From Streptomyces sp. HM190 (GTDB lineage Bacteria > Actinomycetota > Actinomycetes > Streptomycetales > Streptomycetaceae): a stretch of DNA of 64,000 bases. Below, one piece after another: positions 51,125 through 60,369 of the stretch (position 1 is its first letter; each line of letters begins with the position of its first letter). The notes beneath the pieces are model-generated. The model saw only the letters and a list, made by a program, of their open reading frames with translations, was not told where the DNA came from and searched no databases. The translations under genes were made by a program, and so were the position numbers. The stretch lies in the NCBI RefSeq assembly GCF_009857135.1, contig NZ_CP047318.1:5518001-5582000 (forward strand), in the 5' to 3' direction.

Positions 51125-51580
51125 TCAGCGGGAGGCCAGCGCGCGGGTGTCCAGGGGGTCGGCGGAGGCGGGGGCGTCGACGCGCTCGGCGGCGGCGTGG
51201 GCGTCCATGCGTTCGGCGGCCAGGATCGCGGCCGCGGTGTCGGCGCGGGAGGCGGCGACGACCAGGGCGCGCCCGGCGAGGGCGTGGGCGCGCCGGTGGA
51301 GCCCGGCGGCGCCCCCGTCGGGCCCGCCGGCCGGTACGGAGGAGCGGACGGGCGGACGGCCGCCGCGCAGCCGGGCCACCTGCGCGGACAGCCGCTCGGC
51401 GGCCGTGTCGAGGTCGGCGCCGGGGGTGAGGGCGCGCAGCTCGTCGGTCGTCGCGAGCAGGGCGGCCAGATGCCCCGCGAGCTGGATGTCCAGCTCCTCC
51501 TCGCGCGAACGGTGGGGGAAGTCGGACGAGGTCGTCGCGGCCATCGTGTGCACCGACTTGGTGCGGATCGGCTCGTACAT
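51125..51580 (-). CDS. Helical cytoplasmic protein of unknown function
   Basis: The 151-residue protein is helical and Ala-rich (DIQLAGHLAALLATTDELRALT, TAAERLSAQVARLRGG, HALAGRALVVAASRADTAAAILAAERM). No TM helix or catalytic motif. ATG at 51580 has GGAGGCCATCCC upstream. It lies between the TelA operon and the aminotransferase gene. I do not recognise a family; the repeated Ala-rich helices could form a bundle. Confidence 0.65.
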   Translation of the reverse strand: MYEPIRTKSVHTMAATTSSDFPHRSREEELDIQLAGHLAALLATTDELRALTPGADLDTAAERLSAQVARLRGGRPPVRSSVPAGGPDGGAAGLHRRAHALAGRALVVAASRADTAAAILAAERMDAHAAAERVDAPASADPLDTRALASR

Positions 51581-51671
51581 GGGATGGCCTCCAAGCTCGC
51601 TCTCGGAGAACCAGCCTACATTAGATTCCGTCTAAAGTTGAGCGGCGTCCGGACGTCTTCCGGAGGGGGTC

Positions 51672-52883
51672 TCAGGGCTGGCCGTAGCCGTCCAGGAAGT
51701 TCCCGATGCGGGTGATCGCGGATCTCAGGTCTGCCGCGGTCGGCAGGGTCACCACGCGGAAGTGGTCCGGCTCGGGCCAGTTGAAGCCGGTGCCCTGGAC
51801 GACCATGATCTTCTCCTGGCGGAGCAGGTCGAGGACCATCCGCCGGTCGTCCTTGATCTTGAACACGTCGGGGTCGAGCCGCGGGAACAGGTACAGCGCC
51901 CCCTTCGGCTTCACGCACGACACCCCGGGGATCTGCGTCAGCAGCTCGTAGGCGACGTCCCGCTGCTCCTTCAGGCGCCCGCCCGGCAGTACCAGGTCGT
52001 TGATCGTCTGGCGTCCGCTGAGTGCGGCGACCACGCCGTGCTGCCCCGGCATGTTGGCGCACAGCCGCATGTTCGCCAGGATCGTCAGGCCCTCGATGTA
52101 GGAGTCGGCGTGCGCGCGCGGGCCGGAGATCGACATCCATCCGACGCGGTAGCCCGCGACCCGGTACGCCTTCGACATGCCGTTGAACGTCAGCGTCAGC
52201 AGGTCCGGGGCCACCGAGGCGGTCGGGGTGTGCGTGGCGCCGTCGTAGAGGATCTTGTCGTAGATCTCGTCGGAGCAGACGAGGAGGTTGTGGCGGCGCG
52301 CGATGTCCGTCAGCCCGCGGATCATCGCCTCGTCGTACACCGCGCCCGTCGGGTTGTTGGGGTTGATGATGACGAGCGCCTTGGTGCGGTCGGTGACCTT
52401 GCGCTCGATGTCCGCGAGGTCCGGCATCCAGTCGGACTGCTCGTCGCAGCGGTAGTGCACCGCCGTGCCGCCTGACAGCGAGACCGCCGCCGTCCACAGC
52501 GGGTAGTCCGGGGCGGGTACGAGGACCTCGTCGCCGTCGTCCAGCAGGCCCTGCATCGCCATGACGATCAGTTCGGAGACGCCGTTGCCGATGAAGACGT
52601 GCTCGACGTCCGTCTCGATGCCGAGGGTCTGGTTGTGCATGACGACCGCCCGGCGCGCCGCCAGCAGGCCCTTCGCGTCGCCGTAGCCGTGGGCGGACGA
52701 CACGTTGCGGAGGATGTCCTCCAGGATCTCCGGCGGGCACTCGAAGCCGAAGGCGGCGGGGTTGCCGGTGTTCAGCTTGAGGATGCGGTGCCCGGCAGCC
52801 TCCAGCCGCATCGCCTCCTCGAGCACCGGGCCCCGGATCTCGTAACAGACGTTGGCGAGCTTGGTCGACTGGATCACCTGCAT
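51672..52883 (-). CDS. alaA: Alanine-type PLP aminotransferase
   Basis: The 403-residue protein is a class I/II fold I aminotransferase of the AlaA/YfbQ type. Its typical start is QSTKLANVCYEIRGPVLEEA, followed by LNTGNPAAFGFECPPEI, NNPTGAVYDEAMI, and the PLP Lys in FNGMSKAYRVAGYRVGW. AlaA makes alanine from pyruvate and glutamate. The ATG at 52883 gives the family's usual length. The upstream gap carries a MITE-like repeat (copy B). No operon partner. The exact substrate pair is by family. Confidence 0.9.
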   Translation of the reverse strand: MQVIQSTKLANVCYEIRGPVLEEAMRLEAAGHRILKLNTGNPAAFGFECPPEILEDILRNVSSAHGYGDAKGLLAARRAVVMHNQTLGIETDVEHVFIGNGVSELIVMAMQGLLDDGDEVLVPAPDYPLWTAAVSLSGGTAVHYRCDEQSDWMPDLADIERKVTDRTKALVIINPNNPTGAVYDEAMIRGLTDIARRHNLLVCSDEIYDKILYDGATHTPTASVAPDLLTLTFNGMSKAYRVAGYRVGWMSISGPRAHADSYIEGLTILANMRLCANMPGQHGVVAALSGRQTINDLVLPGGRLKEQRDVAYELLTQIPGVSCVKPKGALYLFPRLDPDVFKIKDDRRMVLDLLRQEKIMVVQGTGFNWPEPDHFRVVTLPTAADLRSAITRIGNFLDGYGQP

Positions 52884-53004
52884 GTCCGTGAGCTTACGAC
52901 CCGGTAACGGCTCGTGGGTCGTGTTTTCCACCACGTGGGACCGTCGCTCTGTGACGAAATGCTCCTCCGCTGTCCCTGAGCGTCCCCGCTCCCGGTCGCA
53001 ACAC

Positions 53005-53173
53005 CCAGTGCCGCGACAGGCAGCGTCTGCCCCGTCGCGATGCCCGGCACGCACTCTCGGCGCACCGGGCACGAGCCCGAGTGCATCCCGTACGGGGACG
53101 TGCGCCCGGCATGCCGAGAGCACGCACCGGGCGCCGCTCCTCGACGGGCGGACGCTGCCTGCCGCGGCACTAG
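53005..53173. mobile_element. MITE-like palindromic repeat, copy B (169 bp)
   Basis: Same length and order as copy A, starting with CCAGTGCCGCGAC (C for T at the second base) and ending CGGCACTAG. The 10-bp core CCCGTACGGG is unchanged. It occupies half of the 359-bp gap (52884-53242) between the divergent aminotransferase and a Ser/Thr-rich membrane protein gene, so it may influence both promoters. Confidence 0.8.
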
Positions 53174-53242
53174 AATCCGCCCCCAGGTCCGGCCGCCCCC
53201 CACACGGTTCCAGGGCACGAGAGATGAAGACGAGAAAATGCG

Positions 53243-54076
53243 ATGAACGGGGCGAAACGGGTGAACGGGGTGAGCGGTGTGGATCGGGACGGTGAGACCT
53301 CCCAGGAACCGCCGAACGTGTACCACCCGCTCGGCGACCCCTCGGCGGCGCCCGCCTACGAGGCCTTCCCCGACCCGGCGGCCGCCCACGGCTGGCAGAA
53401 CGCCTACGACGACACCGTGCGGCTGGACGAGGTCGTGCTCGACGACCTCCGGGAGGCCCCCGACGGCACCGGCGCCCCGGCAGCCCCCCGCGCGCCGGAC
53501 GCGACTGCTCCGGTGGCCGGGGCGGCGGCGTACGCGACCGGCATCCACGGTCCCACCGACCCGCACACGCCGGACGGGACGCACCCCCTCGGCGGGGCGG
53601 ACCCCGCCGGGCACCGCGCCCCGCCGCCCGGCGGCCGACGGGCCGCGCTCGGCCGCCGCCGGGCCGCCCGGAGGCGCGGCGGGCTGATCGCGGGCGGTGT
53701 CGCCGCGGTCGTGGTGGTGGGCGCCGTGGTGGCGGGACTCTCCGGGGCCGGCTCCTCCGGCGAGGAGGGGCCGAGCGGTCCGGCGGCCAAGGAGTCCTTC
53801 CCGGCGGCCGGCCGGTCCGGCGGCGGGGGAGCGGCCACGCCGTCGGCCGACGCGTCCTCCGCCGCGACGGAGGCGGCGTCGCCCTCCGCGTCCCCGAGCG
53901 GGACCTCCGCGCGACCGTCCCCGTCCCGCACCGGCTCCGCGTCCACCGCCCCCACCCCGACGGCCACGCGCTCCGCCACCGCGTCCACCCGGCCCGCCCC
54001 GACGACCGAGCCGGGCCGCGGCAACTCCGGGGGCAACCAGGGCCGGGGACAGGGCGCGACGAAGGGGCCCAGATAG
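53243..54076 (+). CDS. Single-TM protein with Ser/Thr/Pro-rich outer tail
   Basis: The 277-residue protein has a cytoplasmic head (about 1-145) with NAYDDTVRLDEVVLDDL near residue 55, a basic stretch, one TM helix (about 147-167, GLIAGGVAAVVVVGAVVAGL) and a long low-complexity outer tail (SASPSGTSARPSPSRTGSA, ending with GRGNSGGNQGRGQG). The tail is of the type that may be O-glycosylated in actinobacteria. ATG at 53243. Function is unknown. A 980-bp repeat-bearing gap follows. Confidence 0.65.
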   Translation: MNGAKRVNGVSGVDRDGETSQEPPNVYHPLGDPSAAPAYEAFPDPAAAHGWQNAYDDTVRLDEVVLDDLREAPDGTGAPAAPRAPDATAPVAGAAAYATGIHGPTDPHTPDGTHPLGGADPAGHRAPPPGGRRAALGRRRAARRRGGLIAGGVAAVVVVGAVVAGLSGAGSSGEEGPSGPAAKESFPAAGRSGGGGAATPSADASSAATEAASPSASPSGTSARPSPSRTGSASTAPTPTATRSATASTRPAPTTEPGRGNSGGNQGRGQGATKGPR

Positions 54077-54644
54077 GACGACGAAGGGGCCCTGCCGGGT
54101 GCCGCGGCGGGTGGGCGGTGCCGCGGGTGCGGGCGGGAGGGGCGGTCCGGGGCCGGGCTGGGGCGGGGTGATTCGGCGCCGGGGGCGGGTCGAGGTCCCG
54201 CGTGAGCCGTGGGGCGGGGGGTGGCGGCGAGTCGGCAGCGGCTGCAACGCGCCTGCTGCCCGTGCCGCGCGCGTCGTGCGTGCCGCGCGGGACCGAAGCG
54301 CCCTGCGCGCCGGACCCGTTGGACGTCTGTGTCGGCATCGTCGAGGTGTCGGTCCCGCCCCGGTGCGGAGGACCAGCCCGGTGGGCGGGTGAACGGTCGG
54401 GTGCGCGTCGGACGTCGCGGGCGGCCGGCCGGTGCCCGGCTGAACGGCGGGCGGACGGGCCCGCCGACGAGTCGTGGCCGTGGGCCGGACGTCCGGGCGC
54501 CGAGCGGGCGGCCCTCCCTGTGGCGCGGAGGGCGGTGGCGGTCCCTGCCGTACGGCCCCGTCGGTGTGCGTCACCTCCGTGGTGGGCCACGACGGCGGGG
54601 CCCCGCGCGCCCCGCGCGCCGAGCCGGGCGAGCCGGCCGAGCCG

Positions 54645-54852
54645 GCTCGCCGACCGCCGGGCCCGCCGACCGCCGGGCTCGCCGACCGCCGGGCTCGCCG
54701 ACCGCCGGGCTCGCCGACCGCCGGGCTCGCCGACCGCCGGGCCCGCCGACCGCCGGGCTCGCCGACCGCCGGGCTCGCCGACCGCCGGGCTCGCCGACCG
54801 CCGGGCTCGCCGACCGCCGGGCTCGCCGACCGCCGGGCCCGCCGACCGCCGG
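54645..54852. repeat. 13 copies of a 16-bp tandem repeat
   Basis: GCTCGCCGACCGCCGG repeats 13 times without a gap (13 x 16 = 208 bp). The only variation is a T/C at the third base: units 2, 7 and 13 carry GCCC. The array lies in the 980-bp gap 54077-55056, which holds no credible gene; all frames are open only because of base composition. Copies of GACGAAGGGGCCC at 54058 and 54080 also lie near the previous gene's end. Confidence 0.9.
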
Positions 54853-55056
54853 GCCCGCGGCGGCGACCCGCGACCGCCCCCACATCGCCGCATCCCCGCC
54901 CGAACCTCCGCCTGCCTCCCACCCCTCCGCTGGCCGAACCCCATCCGGCCGGAACCAACTCCTTGCCCGGTCATCACACCGCCCTCACAATGCGCATGAC
55001 AAACTGCGTGGCCGGAAGATCTCCTGTCACCCACGTAGCAAGAGAGGGACCCCCAC

Positions 55057-55989
55057 ATGAGAAAGCCTCTCGTTGCCGCGCTCTTCGCCCTGGTGATCAC
55101 CGGGGCGGGCGCGGCACCGGCGGTCGCGGCACCCCAGGCCGCACCGCAGTCCGCGACGGGGACCGCGAAGACGGCGGTCGGCAGCGTCGCGGACGCGGCG
55201 AACAGGGCCGTGGCCGACGCCGCGTCCCGGGTGGCTCCGGCGGACTCCGCCGTCCAGGCCGTGAACTTCGCGGGCACCGTCTCGCTCAGCAACTGCTCCG
55301 GCTCGGTCGTGCGGGTGCCGAACGCCGAGGACGACGATCCGGCCCTGGTGATGACCAACGGCCACTGCCTGGAGACCGGCTTCCCGGACCCCGGTGAGGT
55401 CCTCGTCGACCGGGCCTCCACCCGCTCCTTCGGCCTCCTCAACTCGGCGGGCACCCGCGTCGCCACCCTGCGCGCCAACCGGATCGTGTACGGCACGATG
55501 ACCGACACGGACATGGCGCTGTACCGGCTGACCACCACGTACGGGCAGATCAAGAGCGCGTACGGGATCAACGCGCTGACCTTCGACACGGCCCGCCCGG
55601 CCGTGGGCACCGACATCACGGTCGTCTCCGGCTACTGGAAGCGGACGTACGCCTGCGACGTCGACGGCTACGCGTACCGCCTCAAGGAAGGCGTGTGGAC
55701 CTGGAAGGACTCGGTCCGCTACACCTCCGCCTGCCAGACCATCGGCGGCACCTCCGGTTCGCCGGTGCTCGACAACGCCACCGGCAAGGTCGTCGCCGTC
55801 AACAACACGGGCAACGAGGACGGCGGGCGCTGCACGGACAACAACCCGTGCGAGGTCGACGCGAACGGGACCGTGACCGTCCGCGCGGGCATCAACTACG
55901 GGCAGCAGACCTGGCACGTCCCCGCCTGCTTCGGCGCCGACAGCACGCTCGACCTGACCCGCAGCGGCTGCATACTCCCCAGGCCGTAG
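55057..55989 (+). CDS. Secreted chymotrypsin-fold serine protease
   Basis: The 310-residue protein has a signal peptide (about 1-25) and a propeptide-like Ala-rich stretch to about 68, followed by a trypsin/chymotrypsin-fold domain. The catalytic triad is visible: His103 (MTNGHC), Asp152 (TDTDMALY) and Ser235 (GGTSGSPV). Four or more Cys pairs (NCSG, CSGSVV, YACDV, SACQTI, GGRCTDNNPC, PACF, SGCIL) fit an exported enzyme. ATG at 55057 is preceded by AGAGAGGGACCCCC. It lies 205 bp after the tandem array. Substrates unknown. Confidence 0.9.
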   Translation: MRKPLVAALFALVITGAGAAPAVAAPQAAPQSATGTAKTAVGSVADAANRAVADAASRVAPADSAVQAVNFAGTVSLSNCSGSVVRVPNAEDDDPALVMTNGHCLETGFPDPGEVLVDRASTRSFGLLNSAGTRVATLRANRIVYGTMTDTDMALYRLTTTYGQIKSAYGINALTFDTARPAVGTDITVVSGYWKRTYACDVDGYAYRLKEGVWTWKDSVRYTSACQTIGGTSGSPVLDNATGKVVAVNNTGNEDGGRCTDNNPCEVDANGTVTVRAGINYGQQTWHVPACFGADSTLDLTRSGCILPRP

Positions 55990-56053
55990 TCCCCGGGTCC
56001 GCGCGGCCCCGGGCTCCGGTCCCGGGGCCGTGGGCGCACGGCGCCGCGCCCTC

Positions 56054-57676
56054 TCAGGGGGCCCGGCGGACCGCCCGCCCCGCCAGGACGTCCGTCCGCC
56101 GGCCGTCCTCGATCGCGAACCGGCCGTCGACGAGGACGTACGGGACACCCGTGGGCGGGGTGCGCGGCGCCTCGTACGTCGACCCGGCGGCGACCGTCGC
56201 CGGGTCGAAGAGGACCAGGTCGGCGCGGTACCCCTCGCGGACCAGCCCCCGGTCGGGCAGCCGCAGCCGGGCGGCGGGGCGCGAGGTGAGGTGGGCGACG
56301 CACTCCTCCAGGGACAGCACCCCCGACTCCCGTACGTACCGGCCCAGGTAGTGCGGGAACGTGCCGTACGCGCGCGGGTGCGGCTTGGCGCCGCGCAGGA
56401 TGCCGTCCGAGCCGCCGGTGTGCGCCCGGTGCCGCATGATCGCCCGTACGTTCTCCTCGTGGCCGACGTGCTGGAGGATCGTCGGCCCCAGCCGGTCCTC
56501 GACGAGCAGCCGCCGTGCGGTCACCCAGGGCTCCTCGCCGCGCGCGTCGGCGGACTCCCGGACCGTGCGGCCCACGTACGCCGACAGCGCCGGGTCGGCG
56601 ACCCCCGAGATCTCGACGGTCTCCCACGCGACGGGCACCCCGTGGCAGCCGTCGGAGCCGACGACCTCCAGCTCGTGCCGGACGCGTGCGGCGGTCTCGT
56701 CGTCCTCCAGCCTCGCCAGGACCGCCTCCGGACCGCCCTCGGCCGCCCAACCGGGCAGCAGCGCCACGAGGGTCGTGCAGCCGGCGGTGTACGGGTAGGT
56801 GTCGAAGGTGATGTCGGCGCCGGCCGCGAGCGCGTCGTCGAGCAGCGCGAGCAGCTCGGGCGCGCGACCCTCGTTCCCGCCGAAGTTCAGGGTGGCGTGG
56901 GCGAGATGGAGGGGGCAGCCGGCCGCACGCGCGAGGGCGATCACCTCCTCGTACGCCTCGAGCGCGCCCGCCCCGTACGAGCGGTGGTGCGGGCAGTAGT
57001 AGCCGCCGTGCTCGGCGACCACCCGGCACAGGGCGGCGAGTTCGGCGTCCTGGGCGTACATGCCCGGCGCGTACGTCAGCCCCGACGACATGCCGACGGC
57101 GCCCTCGCGGAGCCCGTCCGCGACCAACTGCCGCATGCGGTCCAGCTCCTGAGGGGTCGGCCTCCGGTCCTCCCATCCCATGGCGAGCATCCGGACGGTG
57201 CCCTGCGGAACGAGGTACGCGGCGTTCACGGCGACGCCCTCGCCGTCGAAGCCGTGGTCGAGGCGGTCCAGGTACCCGCCGACCGAACGCCAGCCGAAGT
57301 CGACGTCCTCGCCGTAGCCGTTCCAGCCGGTGATCGCCCGCCGCACCTCTTCCAGGGTCCGGTCGTCGACGGGCGCGTACGACAGCCCGTCCTGCCCGAG
57401 GACCTCCAGGGTCACGCCCTGCGCCAGCTTCGCCGTGTGCTCGGGGTCCCGCAGCAGGGCGAGGTCGCTGTGGGCGTGCATGTCGACGAAGCCGGGCGCG
57501 AGGACCAGCCCTTCGACGTCCAGCTCCCGCCGGGCGGACGGCCGCTGGCAGCCCGCCGCCGCGGCCTCCTGGACGATCGCGGTGATCCTGCCGTCCGACA
57601 CGACCACGTCGGCCCGGTAGGAGGGGCCGCCGGACCCGTCGACGACCTCGGCGTCCCGCAGGACGACGTCGTCCAT
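56054..57676 (-). CDS. N-acyl-D-amino-acid deacylase family amidohydrolase
   Basis: The 540-residue protein is a D-aminoacylase-type amidohydrolase. It has GFVDMHAHSDLALL (HxH metal site), a strand-4 region CPLHLAHATLNFGG, TFDTYPYTAGCT, and HVGHEENVRAIM with GGSDGILRG near the C-terminal metal position. Such enzymes hydrolyse N-acyl-D-amino acids. The ATG at 57676 follows AAGGTGGCAG and is preferred over GTG at 57685. The next gene upstream (57753-59027) handles a D-amino acid too and lies 76 bp away on the same strand, so both probably form one operon. Confidence 0.9.
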   Translation of the reverse strand: MDDVVLRDAEVVDGSGGPSYRADVVVSDGRITAIVQEAAAAGCQRPSARRELDVEGLVLAPGFVDMHAHSDLALLRDPEHTAKLAQGVTLEVLGQDGLSYAPVDDRTLEEVRRAITGWNGYGEDVDFGWRSVGGYLDRLDHGFDGEGVAVNAAYLVPQGTVRMLAMGWEDRRPTPQELDRMRQLVADGLREGAVGMSSGLTYAPGMYAQDAELAALCRVVAEHGGYYCPHHRSYGAGALEAYEEVIALARAAGCPLHLAHATLNFGGNEGRAPELLALLDDALAAGADITFDTYPYTAGCTTLVALLPGWAAEGGPEAVLARLEDDETAARVRHELEVVGSDGCHGVPVAWETVEISGVADPALSAYVGRTVRESADARGEEPWVTARRLLVEDRLGPTILQHVGHEENVRAIMRHRAHTGGSDGILRGAKPHPRAYGTFPHYLGRYVRESGVLSLEECVAHLTSRPAARLRLPDRGLVREGYRADLVLFDPATVAAGSTYEAPRTPPTGVPYVLVDGRFAIEDGRRTDVLAGRAVRRAP

Positions 57677-57752
57677 GTCTGCCACCTTTCGAGAACGGGC
57701 GAACGGGGAAGCAGGGAGCGGGGAGCAGGGAGAGGGGAAATCGGGCCGGCTG

Positions 57753-59027
57753 TCAGAAGTAGGTGCGGACGTACTCCACGACCGTCCCGTCCGCCTCCAC
57801 CACCGGGATCAGCTTCCACTTGTCGAACGACGTGCACGGATGAGACAGGCCCAGCCCCACCCAGTCCCCGACCGACACCTCCGCACCGGTCTCCGTGCGC
57901 AGCCAGGCGTGCTGGTCCGACAGGCCCGTCACGGTGATGCCGTCGCCCGCGTCCCGCACCTCGCCCGACCCGGCGTCCCGCACCACCTCCACGGTCGGCA
58001 GACCGAGGTCGTACGCGGCGTCCCGCTTGCCGGCGTTCGCGAACGCCTGCTCGGGGGAGGGGCGGGAGACGACCTGCGCCCAGAGCCGGAACGCGGGCTC
58101 CAGGGCACCCTCCTCGGGTACCCGGTTGAACGGGGTCAGACGCCGGTAGTGCCCGGCGTCGTGCGAGACGTACGCCCCGGAGCGCAGCAGCTTCAGCACG
58201 GGCGCCGACAGCGCGGGGATCTCCGAGAACACCTCCGCCACCGCGTCGAACCAGGCGCTGCCGCCCGCGCTGACGACGATCTCCTCCAGCCCCGCGAACC
58301 GTCCGGCCTCGTCGAAGGCGACGGCCAGGGCGACGAGCCGCCGCAGCCAGGCACCCACCCGCTCCGGATCCGCGGCGGGCACCTCGCCCTCGTACCCGGC
58401 CACGCCCACCAGCCGCAGCGTCTCCACCCCGGCCACCGCGTCCGCGACCGCCGCGCACTCCGCCTCCGTACGGATCCCGGTCCGTGCCCCGTCGCCCGCG
58501 GCGAGTTCCACCACCACGTCCAGCGGGCGCGCCGAGCCCCGCAGCGCCGCGTCCATCAGCTCCACACCGCGCACGGAGTCCACGTAACAGACGAGCCGGA
58601 ACGACGGATCGGCGGCCAGCTCGGCGGCGATCCAGCGCAACGCCGCCGGGTCCACCACCTCGTTGGCGAGGAACACCCGCTCGATCCCGAACTCCCGCGC
58701 CACCCGCACCTGGTGCGGCACGGCCAGGGTGATGCCCCACGCCCCCCGCTCGATCTGCCGCCAGAACAGCCGCGGCGCCATCGACGTCTTCCCGTGCGGC
58801 GCGAAGGCCAGCCCGTGCCGCTCGGAGTACGCCTCCATCAGGGCCAGGTTGTGCTCCAGCCGCTCGGCGGACAGGGCGAGCACGGGCGTGAGGAACCCGC
58901 CGGTGAACAGGTTCCGGCGCTGATCGGCCAGCTCCCGCACCGTCAGCCCGTCGGCGTCCGGCGGGAGGCCCTTGAAGCGGTGGTCGACGCGTTCGGCGGC
59001 GAGACGAGCGAGCGCTTCGACACCCAT
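57753..59027 (-). CDS. D-threonine-aldolase/D-serine-dehydratase-like PLP enzyme
   Basis: The 424-residue protein is a fold-III PLP enzyme. It has an alanine-racemase-type barrel with the PLP Lys in FAPHGKTSMAPRLF and the zinc-binding C-terminal domain motif GLGLSHPCTSFDKW. Members include D-threonine aldolase, D-serine dehydratase and 'amino-acid deaminases'. GGGAGGCTCTC precedes the ATG at 59027. It is operonic with the D-aminoacylase and divergent from the decayed kinase and IclR genes. The pathway therefore looks like breakdown of N-acyl-D-amino acids. Confidence 0.9.
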   Translation of the reverse strand: MGVEALARLAAERVDHRFKGLPPDADGLTVRELADQRRNLFTGGFLTPVLALSAERLEHNLALMEAYSERHGLAFAPHGKTSMAPRLFWRQIERGAWGITLAVPHQVRVAREFGIERVFLANEVVDPAALRWIAAELAADPSFRLVCYVDSVRGVELMDAALRGSARPLDVVVELAAGDGARTGIRTEAECAAVADAVAGVETLRLVGVAGYEGEVPAADPERVGAWLRRLVALAVAFDEAGRFAGLEEIVVSAGGSAWFDAVAEVFSEIPALSAPVLKLLRSGAYVSHDAGHYRRLTPFNRVPEEGALEPAFRLWAQVVSRPSPEQAFANAGKRDAAYDLGLPTVEVVRDAGSGEVRDAGDGITVTGLSDQHAWLRTETGAEVSVGDWVGLGLSHPCTSFDKWKLIPVVEADGTVVEYVRTYF

Positions 59028-59060
59028 GAGAGCCTCCCTGACAAACTCAGCTGCATGACC

Positions 59061-59076
59061 TGCAACATCCATTGCA
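59061..59076. promoter_or_regulatory. Inverted repeat TGCAA-N6-TTGCA, candidate IclR-type operator
   Basis: A 5-bp inverted repeat with 6-bp spacer lies 34 bp before the D-amino-acid enzyme start, in the shared divergent promoter region. The TGCAA..TTGCA pattern is typical for short IclR-type sites. The adjacent IclR gene is decayed, so this site may now lack its regulator. Confidence 0.45.
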
Positions 59077-59156
59077 CATAACACTCGCCGCTGTCCAACA
59101 TCCCGGCGAGCACCTGTCGACGACGCCGGCGGACAGGACGCGGAGCCCCGACCACC

Positions 59157-59553
59157 GTGACCGCCGACGGACTCCGCAAGCCCGCACCCGATCTCGTCGA
59201 CATCGTCGCGCTCGGCGAGTCCATGGTCACCTGCCTGCCTGCCTGCCTGCCTGCCTGCGTGCCCGCCCCGGCCGCCTCGCCGACGTGCCCTCCCGCGAAC
59301 GCGCCATCGGCGGAGCCGAGTCCAACGTCCTCCGCGCCCTCGCCGCCACCGGCCTGTCCCCCCGAGGCCCGTCTCCGCCTCCTCCTGGCCGCCGCGGCCC
59401 TCACCGTCCCCGGCGACCTCGGCCCCCCGTCGGCCCGCCACCACGCCGACCGCCCGGCAGCTGCGGACGACGACATGCGGGGGGACACTCCGACTGGCCC
59501 CCGGCTGGACCCAGGCACCGGGCGGGACCGACGAGGAGGTACGCACCCCATGA
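59157..59553 (+). pseudogene. Decayed PfkB-family sugar kinase (KDG kinase-like)
   Basis: Kinase sequence is spread over three frames. Frame one gives VTADGLRKPAPDLVDIVALGESMVT (N-terminal start of a 2-keto-3-deoxygluconate-kinase-like protein). After six CCTG units (59230-59253) another frame gives PGRLADVPSRERAIGGAESN. Near the end come RLLLAAAALTVPGDLG and GWTQAPGGTDEEVRTP in yet other frames. The central ATP-binding half is missing. A full kinase is about 330-360 residues; only some 130 are traceable. The CCTG run looks like the slippage site of the first frameshift. The stop overlaps the ATG of the IclR gene. Confidence 0.8.
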
Positions 59554-60310
59554 GCCAGACCGTCGACCGCGCGCTCAGCATCCTGCCGCTGCTCGCCGAG
59601 GGCCCCGCCGACCTCGGCCGGGTCGCCGACCGCCTCGGCGTCCACAAGTCCACGGCCCTGCGCCTCCTGCGCACCCTCCACGAACACGGCCTCGTCTAAG
59701 GCCAGTCCGACCAGCGCTACCGCCTCGGCGCCCGCCTCTTCGTCCTCGCCCAGGAGGCCGTGGAGAACCTCGACATCCGCGAGATCGCCCACCCCCACCT
59801 CGTACGGCTCGACGAACAGTGCGGCCGCACCGTCCACCTCGCCGTGTACGAGGAGAACGAGGTCCTCCACCTCGACAAGATGGAGAGCCGCTCCCCGGTC
59901 CGCATGTACTCCCGCATCGGCAAACCGGTCGCCCTCACCGTCGCCGCCGTCGCCAAGGCGCGCCTCGCCGACCTCCCCGAGGGCGAGCGCCGCGCCCTCG
60001 CGGAGAAGCCCGACCACCCCCGGTACACGTCCCGTTCGACCCCCGACGCCGCGGCGTTCCTGAGGGAGCTGGCGCAGGTCCGCGAACAGGGCCGGCCACC
60101 GACCTCGGCGGCCACGAGGAGTCCGTCAACTGCGTCGCCGCCCCCGTCCGGGGCGCCGACGGCCGGGTGGTCGCCGCGATGTCGGTCTCCGCCCCCAACG
60201 TCGTCGCCACCGCCGACGAACTCCTCGCCCTGCTCCCGCTGGTACGCCGCACGGCGGACGCGATCAGCGGGGAGTACTCCGGCAGGACACCGACGACGAG
60301 CCCCGTCTGA
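59550..60310 (+). pseudogene. Decayed IclR-family regulator
   Basis: From ATG 59550 the frame encodes an IclR HTH (TVDRALSILPLLAEGPADLGRVADRLGVHKSTALRLLRTLHEHG in outline), then meets an in-frame TAA at 59697. The same frame continues with IclR effector-domain sequence (RYRLGARLFVLAQEAVENLDIREIAHPHLVRL in outline, RMYSRIGKPVALT). Near 60095 a lost base shifts the remainder (GHEESVNCVAAPVRGADGRVVAAMSV) into another frame, ending at 60310. Two independent lesions make an active protein unlikely. IclR proteins normally regulate adjacent catabolic genes, here the D-amino-acid operon. Confidence 0.85.
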
Positions 60311-60324
60311 ACGACGACGGCGAC

Positions 60325-60369
60325 GACTGCAACGACAACGACTGCAACGACAACGACTGCAACGACAAC
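60325..60369. repeat. Three copies of a 15-bp tandem repeat
   Basis: GACTGCAACGACAAC occurs three times in perfect tandem just after the decayed IclR gene. The surrounding gap (60311-60544) holds nothing else recognisable. Confidence 0.8.

Noticed and set aside
53040..53160. Small open frames inside the MITE-like repeats
   Set aside because: The same sequence in other copies is disrupted or deleted, and the near-palindromic structure explains the open frames.
54202..55397. Overlapping open frames across the 16-bp repeat array
   Set aside because: All frames are open because the repeat lacks stops; a 16-bp period cannot keep a coding frame, and no ribosome site or conserved domain is present.
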